Assembly: GCA_015075275.1 (NCBI GenBank)
Contig: JABTUU010000001.1
Location: 620,001 to 684,000, forward strand
Source: Anaerolineales bacterium
GTDB lineage: Bacteria; Chloroflexota; Anaerolineae; Anaerolineales; Villigracilaceae
DNA length: 64,000 bases
Reading direction: 5' to 3'
The notes beneath the pieces are model-generated. The model was not told the DNA's origin. It ran no database searches and was given only the letters and a program-made list of their open reading frames with translations. Shown one piece after another: positions 46,148-55,925 of the stretch (its first letter is position 1; every line of letters begins with the position of its first letter). The position numbers were made by a program, and so were the translations under genes.

Positions 46148-48340
46148 ATGCAAAAACGTCCTCATTCAAACCCTGTAAACGAACCCGAGCCGCGCAACAA
46201 CTGGCTCGACCGCCTCGCGCGCCTCGACGACCATTTCGGCAAATACGCGCGCGACGCGTTCGGCGTGTTCATGCTCGCTGTCGCGCTGATGACTCTCCTC
46301 GCACTCGGCAAATTCACCGAAGGCTGGATTCTTACGCCTTGGGCAGATACGCTGTTGCGCTGGCTGGGCTGGGGCGCGTATTTCGCCGTCGTTGCGTTTG
46401 GATATATCGGATTTATTGCGCTATATCGCGACGCGCCTCGATTAGGCTGGAGCAGGCTTTTCGCGCTTGAACTCGCCTCGCTTCTGACTCTGGGCTTGCT
46501 CGCCGCTATCGGAGGCGGATCGCTTATGCGAGCCGAAGCCGGCGCGGACGGCGGACGAATCGGTTGGGGACTTGTTACGTTGTTTTGGCGCATTGACCGC
46601 CTGGGGGGTACGCTGATCTTACTAATCTTGTGGTCGCTTTCGTTGATGACAGGCTTGGGAATTTGGGCGCTGGTCGAACACTGGCTGTTGAAAGTGGCTG
46701 GTGAGGAAGCGTCGGTCGAAGCAACGGCGACCCAGCTTGAATTGGCGAAAGAAGTGGAGACTGAAATGCCAGCGCGCCACCCGCGCAAGAAATTATCTCC
46801 TGCGCTGCCTCCTGAATTTAGAAAATCCTTACGCGTAGCGGAACAAGGCGACAAGAAACCGTCCGCGCCGCGCAACCGCGATGAACGCTTGCCCTCGTTG
46901 AATATTTTGCTCGCCGACCAAAATGCGCGTCCCGATGAGCGCACGATCAACCAGACCGCCGGCATGGTCGAGAAAACGCTCGCCGAATTCGGTATTGCCG
47001 CGACAGTGATCGGTTTCCGCGTGGGACCAACTGTGACACAATTTGCTGTGCAACCCGGTTTTATGAAGAAGCCCGGTGCGACCGAAGAAGAAGCGCAACA
47101 GATGAAAGTGCGTGTGGCGCAGATCGCGTCGCTGCAAAAAGATCTGGCGCTCGCGCTCTCCGCCGAACGGTTGCGCATCGAAGCGCCGGTGCCGGGCAAG
47201 GCGTACGTCGGCATTGAAGTCCCGAATGCGCATTCGTCGGTAGTCAGGATGCGATCTATTTTGGAGACCGATGCGTTCTATCGAGTCGGTGCGCCGCTGG
47301 CGATGGCGTTAGGGCGCGACGTGTCCGGTCAGCCATTGGTCGCCGATTTGGCGCGAATGCCGCATTTACTGATCGCCGGTGCGACAGGTTCTGGAAAGTC
47401 TGTGTGTATTACATCGCTGGCGGCGTGTCTTGCCATGAATAATGCGCCTGAAGATTTGCGGATGGTGATGATCGACTCGAAGATGGTTGAGTTATTGCGC
47501 TTCAATGGTCTGCCGCATTTGTACGGCAAAGTGGAGACCAACGTGGAGCGCATTCTCGGCGTGCTTCGTTGGGTTGTCGTTGAGATGGAACATCGCTATC
47601 GTCTGCTGGAAGGCGCGCACGCGCGCGACCTTGATACGTATAATCGTAAACTTGCGCGTAAGAAAGAAAACGCGCCGCTTCCGCGTATCGTTGTGCTGAT
47701 TGACGAACTGGCGGATTTGATGATGTCAGCGCCCGATCAGACTGAGCACAACCTTGTCCGCCTTGCTCAGATGGCGCGCGCTACTGGAATTCATCTGATC
47801 GTCGCTACGCAACGCCCATCTACCGACGTAGTGACCGGTTTGATCAAAGCAAACTTCCCTTCACGGCTGGCGTTCTCCGTCGCTTCGGGCGTGGATAGCC
47901 GCGTCATCCTCGACACGACCGGCGCGGAGACGTTGCTGGGTCGCGGCGATATGCTGTTCTTGAATCCAGAGGTCGGCTCTCCGATCCGCGCGCAGGGCGT
48001 GATGATCACCGACATGGAGATCGAGCGTCTCATCGCTCACTGGAAGAAAACAGCGGACGAATCGAAAGACGCAGCGCCATGGGAGAAACTGCTCTCCGAG
48101 CCGGAAGCGAACGAGGACGAGAGTCTGATTGAAAAGGCGATCGTGATCGTGCGTCAAAGTCAGCGGGCGTCGGCTTCGTTGTTGCAACGTCGTTTGCGAA
48201 TTGGGTATCCGCGCGCGGCGCGTTTGCTCGATCAACTCGAGGAAATGGGCATTGTTGGACCTTCGCAAGGCGGCGGCAGAGAGCGCGATGTGCTGGTCGA
48301 GCCGTTAGATGAAGATGAAATGAATAAGAATGACGCGTAA
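46148..48340 (+). CDS. ftsK: DNA translocase FtsK/SpoIIIE
   Basis: ATP-driven DNA pump that clears chromosome ends through the division septum; 730 residues from ATG 46148. Four N-terminal membrane helices (about 35-185), a linker, then the motor: GATGSGKSV near residue 411 (Walker A), LIDELADLMM near 517 (Walker B) and ATQRPSTDVVTGLIKANFPSR. The C-terminal winged-helix gamma domain (RASASLLQRRLRIGYPRAARLLDQ) reads the polar DNA signals. An in-frame TTG three bases upstream is possible. A long open frame opposite this gene is not a gene. Confidence 0.95.
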   Translation: MQKRPHSNPVNEPEPRNNWLDRLARLDDHFGKYARDAFGVFMLAVALMTLLALGKFTEGWILTPWADTLLRWLGWGAYFAVVAFGYIGFIALYRDAPRLGWSRLFALELASLLTLGLLAAIGGGSLMRAEAGADGGRIGWGLVTLFWRIDRLGGTLILLILWSLSLMTGLGIWALVEHWLLKVAGEEASVEATATQLELAKEVETEMPARHPRKKLSPALPPEFRKSLRVAEQGDKKPSAPRNRDERLPSLNILLADQNARPDERTINQTAGMVEKTLAEFGIAATVIGFRVGPTVTQFAVQPGFMKKPGATEEEAQQMKVRVAQIASLQKDLALALSAERLRIEAPVPGKAYVGIEVPNAHSSVVRMRSILETDAFYRVGAPLAMALGRDVSGQPLVADLARMPHLLIAGATGSGKSVCITSLAACLAMNNAPEDLRMVMIDSKMVELLRFNGLPHLYGKVETNVERILGVLRWVVVEMEHRYRLLEGAHARDLDTYNRKLARKKENAPLPRIVVLIDELADLMMSAPDQTEHNLVRLAQMARATGIHLIVATQRPSTDVVTGLIKANFPSRLAFSVASGVDSRVILDTTGAETLLGRGDMLFLNPEVGSPIRAQGVMITDMEIERLIAHWKKTADESKDAAPWEKLLSEPEANEDESLIEKAIVIVRQSQRASASLLQRRLRIGYPRAARLLDQLEEMGIVGPSQGGGRERDVLVEPLDEDEMNKNDA

Positions 48341-48518
48341 GCCGATTGATTTAAGACCTACGCAAAATCTCAAGACCAAGCCGCAAATACTTGATGGACT
48401 CAGCGTGAGTTTCGCTGCTTCACGTGAATTATTTTAAGAATTAGGGATAATTCGCGGTAAAAGATTTTGGCTTATGTAAACTGTATGAGTGAAAAACGAA
48501 TCGCACTAAAGGATTAAC

Positions 48519-49166
48519 ATGGAAAAATCTGCCGCCGGACTGCCGGATCGAAAAACATTCACCGATTATCTGCGCCTATGGTTCAAGTGGGTGCTGGATC
48601 CGCTGGGGAATTTCTTCAACCGCCTGGGTCTCACGCCGAACATGATGACCGTCATCGGCATGATCGGCAACTGTATCGGCGCGTATTTCCTCGCGCGCGG
48701 AGAATTCCTCACCGGCGGGTTGTTCGTGCTGATCATGACTCCCATTGACGCGTTGGACGGCACCATGGCGCGTTTGCGCGGCGAGCCAGGCGATTTCGGC
48801 GCGTTCGTCGATTCGGTCAGCGACCGCTATTCCGAGTTGATCATCTACGGCGGATTGTTGTATCACTTCCTCTCCATCGGCGAACCGCTGGGAGGTATGT
48901 TGACCTTCGTCGCGGCGGCAGGATCGGTCCTCGTCTCGTATGTGAAAGCGCGCGCCGAGGGACTTGGCTATGGCGCAAAGGTTGGCTTGCTGACACGCGT
49001 GGAAAGATATTTAGTTCTAGCCCCATCGCTTGTGTTTGGAAAACTGTATATCGGCTTAGGCATCATTGCCGTGTTTGCGAACATCACGGCGTTTCAACGC
49101 ATCTGGCACGTCCGCGCGCAGGCGCATGCAAAGATGCAAATGGCGAAGAAGAAAGGCTCCGCATAA
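48519..49166 (+). CDS. CDP-alcohol phosphatidyltransferase family protein
   Basis: Integral membrane enzyme of 215 residues that transfers a phosphatidyl group from CDP-diacylglycerol to an alcohol. The full signature D-x2-DG-x2-AR-x8-G-x3-D-x3-D is present as DALDGTMARLRGEPGDFGAFVDSVSD near residues 81-106. The alcohol (glycerol phosphate, inositol phosphate or other) cannot be told from sequence. AAAGGA precedes ATG 48519, and lgt begins on the last base of its stop codon, so the two are coupled. Confidence 0.9.
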   Translation: MEKSAAGLPDRKTFTDYLRLWFKWVLDPLGNFFNRLGLTPNMMTVIGMIGNCIGAYFLARGEFLTGGLFVLIMTPIDALDGTMARLRGEPGDFGAFVDSVSDRYSELIIYGGLLYHFLSIGEPLGGMLTFVAAAGSVLVSYVKARAEGLGYGAKVGLLTRVERYLVLAPSLVFGKLYIGLGIIAVFANITAFQRIWHVRAQAHAKMQMAKKKGSA

Positions 49167-50020
49167 TGCCATTTTTTCAATTCGATGGAATGCACTTCTT
49201 TTTATTCGGCGATGAACGCACCATTCATTGGTACGGCATCGTCCTCATGCTCGGCGCGGTGGCAGGCTCGTGGCTTGCCGCCAGATCAGCCAAACAACAT
49301 GGATACGACCCTGAGATCGTTTGGGATTTGTTGACCTATTTGCTGATCGGCGGAATCATCGGCGCGCGGCTGTGGCACATCTTTACGCCGTCGCCGTCCT
49401 TGATGACGATCGACCCTTCGACAGGCGAACTGGGCAACCCGTACTTTGCCGGCGGCACAATTCAAATTTTGGACATCTTGTCCATTTGGAAGGGCGGGCT
49501 GGGGATTCCCGGCGCTGTGATCGCAGGAGTTATCGTTCTATATTTCTACACACGCAAACGCGGACTCAACTTCGCGGAGTGGGCAGACATCGCTGCGCCG
49601 AGTCTTCCGCTGGGGCAGGCGATCGGGCGCTGGGGAAATTTTTTCAATCAGGAACTCTATGGTGCGCCGACGAATCTTCCGTGGGCGATACATATTGACC
49701 CGGGTCATCGCGTGACGGGCTATGAGCAGTTCGAAACGTATCATCCGCTGTTCTTTTACGAATCGGTTTTGAATCTCGCCAACATGTTCTTCCTGCTTTG
49801 GCTTTCGCGCCGATATGCAGATAAATTGAAGAACGGAGATATTTTCCTCGCTTATCTTATGACCTATCCGCTGATCCGATTCTCTCTCGACTTTTTGCGG
49901 CTCGATGCTTCGTTGATAGCGGGCATCAACGTCAATCAAACCTTTATGGCGCTTATCGCCTTATACGCTGGAGCGGCATTGTTCCTGCGTCATCGCAACG
50001 ACTTCTCTACGGCGCAATAG
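49166..50020 (+). CDS. lgt: prolipoprotein diacylglyceryl transferase
   Basis: First enzyme of lipoprotein maturation: moves diacylglyceryl from phosphatidylglycerol to the lipobox cysteine. The 284-residue protein has about seven helices, and the Lgt signature GRWGNFFNQELYGAPT is at residues 153-168; IHWYGIVLMLGAVAG is the conserved opening. The upstream CDP-alcohol phosphatidyltransferase may supply its lipid donor. LspA, the next enzyme, is encoded at 30736. Confidence 0.95.
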   Translation: MPFFQFDGMHFFLFGDERTIHWYGIVLMLGAVAGSWLAARSAKQHGYDPEIVWDLLTYLLIGGIIGARLWHIFTPSPSLMTIDPSTGELGNPYFAGGTIQILDILSIWKGGLGIPGAVIAGVIVLYFYTRKRGLNFAEWADIAAPSLPLGQAIGRWGNFFNQELYGAPTNLPWAIHIDPGHRVTGYEQFETYHPLFFYESVLNLANMFFLLWLSRRYADKLKNGDIFLAYLMTYPLIRFSLDFLRLDASLIAGINVNQTFMALIALYAGAALFLRHRNDFSTAQ

Positions 50021-50062
50021 AGCGAACGCGCTTATCAAATTTGCAGGGGGACTGTTGTCTTA

Positions 50063-50091
50063 TTGACTGTAAAATTGGCTCTGGCTATGCT
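50063..50091 (+). promoter_or_regulatory. sigma-70 type promoter of the ABC exporter
   Basis: TTGACT (50063-50068) and TATGCT (50086-50091) with a 17-base spacer, 31 bases before the ABC ATPase start. Confidence 0.6.
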
Positions 50092-50122
50092 TGATATCGA
50101 AAACAGAAAGAAAAGGCTTTGA

Positions 50123-51061
50123 ATGATTGAGGCGTATGATTTAAGCAAGGAATTTAACGGTAATTTTTGGGCGGTGGAAGGTGTTTCGTTGAATGTGCAA
50201 GCGGGCCAAATACTCGCGTTATTGGGGCAAAATGGCGCGGGGAAGACGACCACCGTCCGCATGCTGAACGCACTACTGACTCCGACACGGGGTTGGGCGC
50301 GCGTGGCTGGCTATGATGTGATTAAGAATCCGCAAGAGGTGCGATCGAATGTAGGCGTGTTGACGGAACAACATGGTTTGTATGTGCGCATGACCGGCGA
50401 TGAATACCTTGATTACTTTGGCAGGGTGTATAGATTGAGCGCGGAAAAGAGAAAAGCGCGCGCCGTGTATTTATTAGATTATTTCGGACTTACCGAGGCG
50501 GCGAAACGACGCACGGGCGAGTACTCTAAAGGGATGAAGCAGAAATTGGCGATGGCGCGCGCGTTGATCCATGATCCTGCCGTGTTGTTGTTGGACGAAC
50601 CCACTTCAGCAATGGACCCGGAAGCGTCGCGTTTGGCGCGCGATGAGATCGCGCGTTTGAAGTCGTCGCAGCGGACGATAATTATCTGCACTCATAATCT
50701 TGTCGAAGCAGAGACGTTGGCGGATCATGTTGCGATTATTTATCGCGGCAAGATCTTGTTGAGCGGCGCGCTGGACGAATTAAAACGTCAGGTATTGGGA
50801 GCGGCGGAGTATGAAGCGAAGTTTGCCGAATCGTATGATGCGGAGGCGTTGGATTTGCCCGCCGGCGTGGAAATCGTTGCTCGGAACGCGACCCGCTTGA
50901 GATTTCGCATCGAGTCGCCGCAGACGACGAATCCGAGTTTGGTGGCTGCGTTAACATCTCGCGGCGCGCGAGTGGTTTCGTTCTATGAGGTCCCGAGGAC
51001 ATTGGAGCAAGTTTATTTGAGAACGATGGAGCGCGCGCAGGAGACAACCTATGCGGAATAA
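50123..51061 (+). CDS. ABC transporter ATP-binding protein (NatA-like)
   Basis: Nucleotide-binding subunit of an ABC-2 type exporter; 312 residues. Walker A is GQNGAGKTTTVRML near residue 35, the ABC signature reads YSKGMKQKLAMARAL and Walker B is VLLLDEPTSAMDP. The roughly 80-residue C-terminal extension is typical of exporters of the NatA or DrrA type. Its last 11 bases overlap the permease gene, so the two form one transporter. The cargo is not known. Confidence 0.92.
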   Translation: MIEAYDLSKEFNGNFWAVEGVSLNVQAGQILALLGQNGAGKTTTVRMLNALLTPTRGWARVAGYDVIKNPQEVRSNVGVLTEQHGLYVRMTGDEYLDYFGRVYRLSAEKRKARAVYLLDYFGLTEAAKRRTGEYSKGMKQKLAMARALIHDPAVLLLDEPTSAMDPEASRLARDEIARLKSSQRTIIICTHNLVEAETLADHVAIIYRGKILLSGALDELKRQVLGAAEYEAKFAESYDAEALDLPAGVEIVARNATRLRFRIESPQTTNPSLVAALTSRGARVVSFYEVPRTLEQVYLRTMERAQETTYAE

Positions 51062-52484
51062 CTGGGACGGCATCTGGCTCGTGGCGCGGCGCGAGTTTGT
51101 AGATCAGTTCCGCGACTGGCGCATTATTGCGCCTATGATCATTATGATTGGTCTGTTTCCGTTTATTGCCGATGCGAACACTCGCGAAGCGATTAATTTC
51201 ATGAATCGATACGGGGGCGATTTGATCTTAGAACGGTTGGTTCCGTTTGTGGTGTTGGTAATCGGTTTCTTCCCGTTAGCGTTCACCTTGGGCGTCGCAT
51301 TGGAGGCGTTTGTCGGCGAGAAGGAGCGCGGTACGATCGAGCCTTTGCTGAATTCGCCTCTGACAGATAGCCAGATTTATCTGGGTAAGCTGTTAGTCGG
51401 CATTGCAACGCCGCTGATCGCCAGCTATTTGTCGACCGGGCTTTACCTCGCGTTGCTTTTGCGGCGTGCAGTGACGTTTCCTAGCGCGTATATCCTCTTA
51501 TTGATATTGCTGCTGACTTTTGCCCATGCGGTATTGATGGTGAGTTCGGCGATTATTATTTCGGTGCAGGCTACGTCGATCCGCGCTGCGAATCTGCTGG
51601 CTTCGTTTGTGGTTATGCCGGTAGCATTCATCTTGCAGGGCGAAACTACCCTGATCTTTTGGGGCGACGAGGAAGTGTTATGGTACGCCATTGTCGCGGT
51701 AACGTTGCTCTCAGGGTTGCTCGTGCGGCTTGGGCTGGCGCATTTCCGCCGCGAATATTTGCTGGGACGTGAAATTGATACGCTGAACCTTAAGCGGCTG
51801 GCGCGTTTATTCTCTGATCGCTTTACGGGCAAGGCGAAAGGCATATTCAATTGGTATCGAGAAGAATTGCCGCTAACGCTGGCTCAGTTAAGAACGCCCT
51901 TGCTGATCGTAATTACGATCAGCGCCGTCGCCGTCTTTGCGAGTTACGGATGGACGATTGTCCAAATTCCTGCTTATATTACGATTACTCCTGAGCGCGC
52001 GGAAGAACTTCGCGCCTACGCTTTAAGCAACGCATCTTCGCTTGAGATGATCAGCAGCCAGTTGCCGGCGCCGGTTTTGTTCTATCATAATGCGCGGGCG
52101 ATATTAGCTATTTTCCTGCTTGGCATTGCGTCTTTTGGCGTTCTTGGATTGGGGCTTTTCCTAGTCAATATGGGTTTGGTTGGCGGAGTGTTAGGCGCCG
52201 CAAAATTGATCGGTTTTTCGCCGCTATTGACGTTCTTTGCGGGGGTGGCGCCGCACGGCGTTTTCGAATTGACCGCTTTCTTTCTTGCGACTGCCGCGAT
52301 GGTGAAAGCCGGCGCCCAACTGGTAACTCCGCAAACAGAAAGGAGCATGGGAGAGACTTTGATTGTTTCTATCGCGGACTGGTGTCGTGTTTTTGTAGGA
52401 ATTGTCCTACCTCTGTTGGCGGTCGCGGCGATGATTGAAATTTACGCGACTCCTTATATACTGAAAGCGGCGTTTGGACTATAG
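51051..52484 (+). CDS. ABC-2 type transporter permease
   Basis: Membrane partner of the preceding ATPase; 477 residues. One N-terminal helix (IIAPMIIMIGLFPF) and a cluster of five or so helices are split by a large extracytoplasmic part. The FVGEKERGTIEPLLNSPLTDSQIYLGK segment (nt 51309-51389) is the typical cytoplasmic coupling loop of ABC-2/NatB permeases. A second helix group near residues 345-470 resembles the stage-II sporulation protein M type (GVLGAAKLIGFSP and FFAGVAPHGVFEL), suggesting a fusion of an ABC-2 and a SpoIIM-like part. Substrate unknown. Confidence 0.87.
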   Translation: MRNNWDGIWLVARREFVDQFRDWRIIAPMIIMIGLFPFIADANTREAINFMNRYGGDLILERLVPFVVLVIGFFPLAFTLGVALEAFVGEKERGTIEPLLNSPLTDSQIYLGKLLVGIATPLIASYLSTGLYLALLLRRAVTFPSAYILLLILLLTFAHAVLMVSSAIIISVQATSIRAANLLASFVVMPVAFILQGETTLIFWGDEEVLWYAIVAVTLLSGLLVRLGLAHFRREYLLGREIDTLNLKRLARLFSDRFTGKAKGIFNWYREELPLTLAQLRTPLLIVITISAVAVFASYGWTIVQIPAYITITPERAEELRAYALSNASSLEMISSQLPAPVLFYHNARAILAIFLLGIASFGVLGLGLFLVNMGLVGGVLGAAKLIGFSPLLTFFAGVAPHGVFELTAFFLATAAMVKAGAQLVTPQTERSMGETLIVSIADWCRVFVGIVLPLLAVAAMIEIYATPYILKAAFGL

Positions 52485-52496
52485 TGCGAGACAATA

Positions 52497-53252
52497 ATGG
52501 CTAGAGTGATTATTTTAGGATCGTCGAACGCTATTCCGAGCAAAGATCACGAAAACACCCATTTTATTATTGTGGGTGAAGAACGTACGATTCTTGTAGA
52601 TTGTTCGGGCACGCCGACGGTCCGCCTGGAACAGGCGGGCGTAGAACTTCACTCGTTAACCGACGTTATCGTTACCCATTTTCACCCCGATCATGCGGCA
52701 GGTTTGCCGCTTTTGCTCATGGATATGTGGCTGTTGGGACGCGTTGCCCCGCTAAATATTTATGGTTTGCGCGGCGTTATGAGCAAGTTGAAAAAATTAA
52801 TGAACTTCTATCACTGGGGCGAATGGCCCGCACTTTTCCCGGTCAGTTTTTATTGCCTGCCTAAAGCGACGCTGACTCCTGTTGTAGAATGCGCTGAAAT
52901 GAGCATTAAAGCCTCGCCGGTGCAACATATCGTCCCGACGATTGGTTTGCGGATTGAATGCCGCACGACTGGACGAATCCTCGCCTATTCTTGCGACACG
53001 GAGCCGTGCGAACAAGCTATAGAACTTGCCGCTGGAGCGGACATATTAATTCACGAAGCGACGGGCGCTGCCTATGGTCACTCGTCCGCTGAGCAAGCGG
53101 GGGAAATCGCCGCGAAGGCGGGCGTGAAAAAGCTATATCTCATTCACTATCCGACGGGACGCTTCGCTCAAGGCGATCTTGTCTCAAGAGCGCGGCAAAC
53201 GTTTGGCGGTGAAATTGAACTGGCGGTTGACTTTCTGACGATTGATTTCTAA
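52497..53252 (+). CDS. MBL-fold metallo-hydrolase (RNase Z-like)
   Basis: A 251-residue metallo-beta-lactamase-fold enzyme. The metal motif is THFHPDHAAGLPL near residue 61, the later aspartate is in AYSCDTEPC, and the final histidine in LIHYPTGRF. The overall order resembles RNase Z-type hydrolases, but the long exosite insertion of tRNase Z is missing, so a phosphodiesterase or unspecified hydrolase role is equally likely. It follows the ABC permease by 12 bp, probably in one operon, and converges with the HNH gene. Confidence 0.85.
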   Translation: MARVIILGSSNAIPSKDHENTHFIIVGEERTILVDCSGTPTVRLEQAGVELHSLTDVIVTHFHPDHAAGLPLLLMDMWLLGRVAPLNIYGLRGVMSKLKKLMNFYHWGEWPALFPVSFYCLPKATLTPVVECAEMSIKASPVQHIVPTIGLRIECRTTGRILAYSCDTEPCEQAIELAAGADILIHEATGAAYGHSSAEQAGEIAAKAGVKKLYLIHYPTGRFAQGDLVSRARQTFGGEIELAVDFLTIDF

Positions 53253-53267
53253 CCGTTGGAGCGCCGT

Positions 53268-53771
53268 TTACCAACCTTGAATAAAAGGCTCCCATTCGTG
53301 ATACTCGATTAAGTGCCTGCCAAAAATATAGGCGGCATTGGCGGGAGGTTCTCTCGGTGGGAAAGGCAGGCGCATATGGGCTTCTTCCATTTTTCTGCCG
53401 CCTTTGCGATGATTGCAAGACGGGCAAGCAGCGACTACGTTCGTCCATATGTGCGCTCCGCCGAGATGGCGCGGAATCACATGATCAACGGTCAGCCCGC
53501 CTTCGCGCCTGCCGCAATACTGACAGGTATAATTATCGCGGCGGAAAATCTCGCGCCGCGTCAACTTGACGCGCGGGCGCGGGCGATTGATCTGATATTC
53601 GAGACGAATAACGGATGGGCGCGGTATTAAGGCTTCTACGGTCCGGACGTATCCGCGTCCATTGATGATCATATCGGCTTTGCCTGTCAGCAGTAAACCT
53701 AACGCCCGCCGCAACGCGCAAACGTGGATCGGTTCAAAGTTGGCGTTCAACACCAGTACAGGATCGTACAT
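53268..53771 (-). CDS. HNH endonuclease family protein
   Basis: A 167-residue protein with the HNH zinc motif: CQYCGRREGGLTVDHVIPR, then LGGAHIWTNVVAACPSCNHRKG, giving two Cys pairs and the catalytic DH. The N-terminal part VLNANFEPIHVCALRRALGLL is typical of the common stand-alone bacterial HNH proteins whose cellular role is unclear. GGAG lies five bases before its ATG, and a TATAAT lies at 53805-53810 on the same strand. Confidence 0.9.
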   Translation of the reverse strand: MYDPVLVLNANFEPIHVCALRRALGLLLTGKADMIINGRGYVRTVEALIPRPSVIRLEYQINRPRPRVKLTRREIFRRDNYTCQYCGRREGGLTVDHVIPRHLGGAHIWTNVVAACPSCNHRKGGRKMEEAHMRLPFPPREPPANAAYIFGRHLIEYHEWEPFIQGW

Positions 53772-53885
53772 CGAGTCTCCGTATGCTGGGCGTGATTATA
53801 CTGCCAATTTTTTAATTTGTAGAATATACGCGCTGTCGTCGCGCAATGACGGCGACAGCGCATAGGCTTTGATAAAGGAATGTTG

Positions 53886-54551
53886 ATGAAACGATTATTG
53901 TTAACGCTAGGTTTCCTTATTTCGGCTTGTTCTTCGGCTAACGCGCCGCAGGGATTCGTCCAGCCTCTTCCGACTGCGCTTATTGACCCATCGTACCCGA
54001 CGGTTCAAGCCGCGCCGGTTGCGCCAGTCCAATCGTCTGACGGGTTGAATGTGAGCGCAGCGCGCGCGTGGCGCGACGGTAAAGATGTGAATGTCGAGAT
54101 CTGTTTCACTCTGGTAGATTCTTCCGATTGGTCTATTTGGAGCGCAAACCTCCAGTATGGCGAGACAGCCGTTTTTGATTTTGCCTCAGCTATGCTCAGC
54201 TTGCAAGAGCCTAGGGAGGGGCAATTGGGGTTGCGTTGCGACACCTTGTCGTTCTTCAATATTCCGCCGGATGCAGACTTGTCCAATGCGATTGTCACGG
54301 TGGATGCGATTGCGGCTGTTCCGCGTCCCGAGGATTATTGCGCGATCTACGCGCCCAAAATTCAACAGACGCTCGATGCGCGCGGCGCAGGCATCGTCTT
54401 AAGCTGTACAGATGCAAGCGGGGCGCCGATAGTGCAGATTGTGGATAAACCCGAAAGCATGTCGCAACAAGAAGCGGAAAACATGGTCTTTAGCGATGAG
54501 TTTTACACGATTCACGGTCCGTGGTCGTTTGCTTTCAACCTTGAACAATGA
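53886..54551 (+). CDS. putative lipoprotein, function unknown
   Basis: A 221-residue protein whose N-terminus (MKRLLLTLGFLISAC) is a type II signal peptide with lipobox LISAC, so it should be lipidated by Lgt and cut by LspA. ATG 53886 is preferred over the in-frame ATG 53880 because AAAGGA is correctly spaced to it. The mature part is beta-rich with no recognised catalytic motif; two Cys (CAIYAPK and LSCTDASG) might form a disulfide. It stands alone between HNH and tyrS. Confidence 0.8.
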   Translation: MKRLLLTLGFLISACSSANAPQGFVQPLPTALIDPSYPTVQAAPVAPVQSSDGLNVSAARAWRDGKDVNVEICFTLVDSSDWSIWSANLQYGETAVFDFASAMLSLQEPREGQLGLRCDTLSFFNIPPDADLSNAIVTVDAIAAVPRPEDYCAIYAPKIQQTLDARGAGIVLSCTDASGAPIVQIVDKPESMSQQEAENMVFSDEFYTIHGPWSFAFNLEQ

Positions 54552-54556
54552 TGATG

Positions 54557-54562
54557 TATAAT
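54557..54562 (+). promoter_or_regulatory. -10 element ahead of the tyrS leader
   Basis: A perfect TATAAT right after the lipoprotein stop. The -35 match (TTTCAA, about 18 bases upstream) is weak. Transcription from it would give a leader of about 140 bases that contains a terminator hairpin before tyrS. Confidence 0.4.
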
Positions 54563-54638
54563 CGGCGTATGCTTGGCTTTGTTGCTTGCAACGCTCGCTC
54601 ATATTACTCGGATTAAGAAATGCGATGGCGATTTGTCT

Positions 54639-54670
54639 ACGCGGCGCCATACGCCGCGTGTTTTTATTTA
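54639..54670 (+). terminator. intrinsic terminator or attenuator in the tyrS leader
   Basis: ACGCGGCG (54639-54646) pairs with CGCCGCGT (54652-54659) and is followed by GTTTTTATTTA. It may end the lipoprotein transcript or, since a TATAAT lies upstream, act as an attenuator before tyrS 37 bases further on. Confidence 0.75.
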
Positions 54671-54706
54671 TAGCCCTATATCTATTATGTCCTTTTGGGA
54701 GACAGT

Positions 54707-55906
54707 ATGAACGTCGAAGAACAAGTTGAAATATTAATGCAAGGCGTTGAATACGGCGATGAAGAGCTTAAAGAGGCGATGACATCTGAATTGCGCGCGC
54801 GTCTTTTGGAGGGGCGGCCGTTGCGCGTGTATTGCGGTTACGATCCCACCTCAACAGATCTCCACTTGGGACATACGATCACTATGCGGAAACTGCGTCA
54901 GTTTCAAGACCTGGGGCATGAAGTTACGTTCTTGATCGGGAGTTACACTGCGCTGGTTGGCGATCCATCGGATAAAAATAAGGCGCGCCCGGTGCTTACG
55001 CATGAGCAAGTTGAAGAGAATGCCAGAACGTATGCGGAACAAGCGTTTCGCGTTTTGGATGAGTCGAAAACGCTCGTTCGGTATAACGGCGAGTGGTTGA
55101 GCAAACTATCGTTAGTGGATTTGATTCGACTGGGTCAAAATTTCACCGTGCAACAATTCTTAGCGCGCGAAAATTTTGCGAAACGGTTAGAGAAAGGCGA
55201 ACCGATCTTTCTGCATGAAACTTTTTACGCTTTGATGCAGGGCTACGATGCAGTGGCGATGCAAACCGACGTTCAGGTTGGCGGAACGGATCAGTTATTT
55301 AATATCATCGTCGCAGGAAGAAAGTTGCAGGATGCGCTGGGTCAGAAACCGCTGGTTGGCATTATTACCGGGATTTTGCCCGGAACCGACGGTGTGCAGA
55401 GGATGTCCAAATCTACAGGCAATATTGTGCCGATCAACACCGGCGCGGAAGATATGTATGGCAAGTTGATGTCCATTCCCGATTTTGTAATGGGAAAATA
55501 TATGCGCTTAGCTACGCGCTGGAGTCCGCGCGAGATTGAGGCTTTAGAAGAGGAACTCGCTAGTGGAAAGGCGCATCCGCGCGATGTAAAGATGAAACTG
55601 GCGTGGGAAATTGCGTCCATCTTTTACGGCGATACGGATGCACAGGCGGCGCAGGAAGCGTTCGTCAAGCTTTTTCAGCAGAAGGAATTGCCGGAGGATA
55701 TGCCGGAACTTCAATGGCAACCCGACCTGACGGCGCTTGATGCGTTGCTTGCAACGCGACTCGTATCGAGTAAATCGGAAGCGCGCCGGCTGTTTGAACA
55801 AAAAGGGGTGCGGTTGGACGGGGAAACGATTGAAAATGGAAACGAGCCGCTTCCTCATCCCGGTGTATTACAGGTAGGGAAGAGGAAGTTTTTGCGCGTA
55901 AAATGA
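54707..55906 (+). CDS. tyrS: tyrosyl-tRNA synthetase
   Basis: Charges tRNA-Tyr; 399 residues from ATG 54707, with GGGAG eight bases upstream (the in-frame TTG at 54695 is less likely). Class I signatures: HLGHT near residue 52 and RMSKS near residue 232. The tyrosine pocket is recognisable in [13 protein letters not shown]-terminal S4 RNA-binding domain ([21 protein letters not shown]) completes the standard layout. It converges with the response regulator gene 19 bp downstream. Confidence 0.96.
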   Translation: MNVEEQVEILMQGVEYGDEELKEAMTSELRARLLEGRPLRVYCGYDPTSTDLHLGHTITMRKLRQFQDLGHEVTFLIGSYTALVGDPSDKNKARPVLTHEQVEENARTYAEQAFRVLDESKTLVRYNGEWLSKLSLVDLIRLGQNFTVQQFLARENFAKRLEKGEPIFLHETFYALMQGYDAVAMQTDVQVGGTDQLFNIIVAGRKLQDALGQKPLVGIITGILPGTDGVQRMSKSTGNIVPINTGAEDMYGKLMSIPDFVMGKYMRLATRWSPREIEALEEELASGKAHPRDVKMKLAWEIASIFYGDTDAQAAQEAFVKLFQQKELPEDMPELQWQPDLTALDALLATRLVSSKSEARRLFEQKGVRLDGETIENGNEPLPHPGVLQVGKRKFLRVK

Positions 55907-55925
55907 AGGCGCGGCGAAGCGATCG

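Noticed and set aside
46162-47214. 350-codon open frame opposite ftsK
   Set aside because: It lies wholly antisense to a clear FtsK gene, is rich in Ser, Arg and Pro as expected of a shadow frame in GC-rich DNA, and has no recognisable motif.
48341-48480. IS end or small RNA after ftsK
   Set aside because: ACCTACGCAAAATCTC resembles some insertion sequence ends, but no matching inverted end or target duplication is found within reach.
54565-54700. T-box leader for tyrS
   Set aside because: No GGTGGnACCGCG sequence and no specifier-loop stem can be drawn; only a simple terminator hairpin is present.
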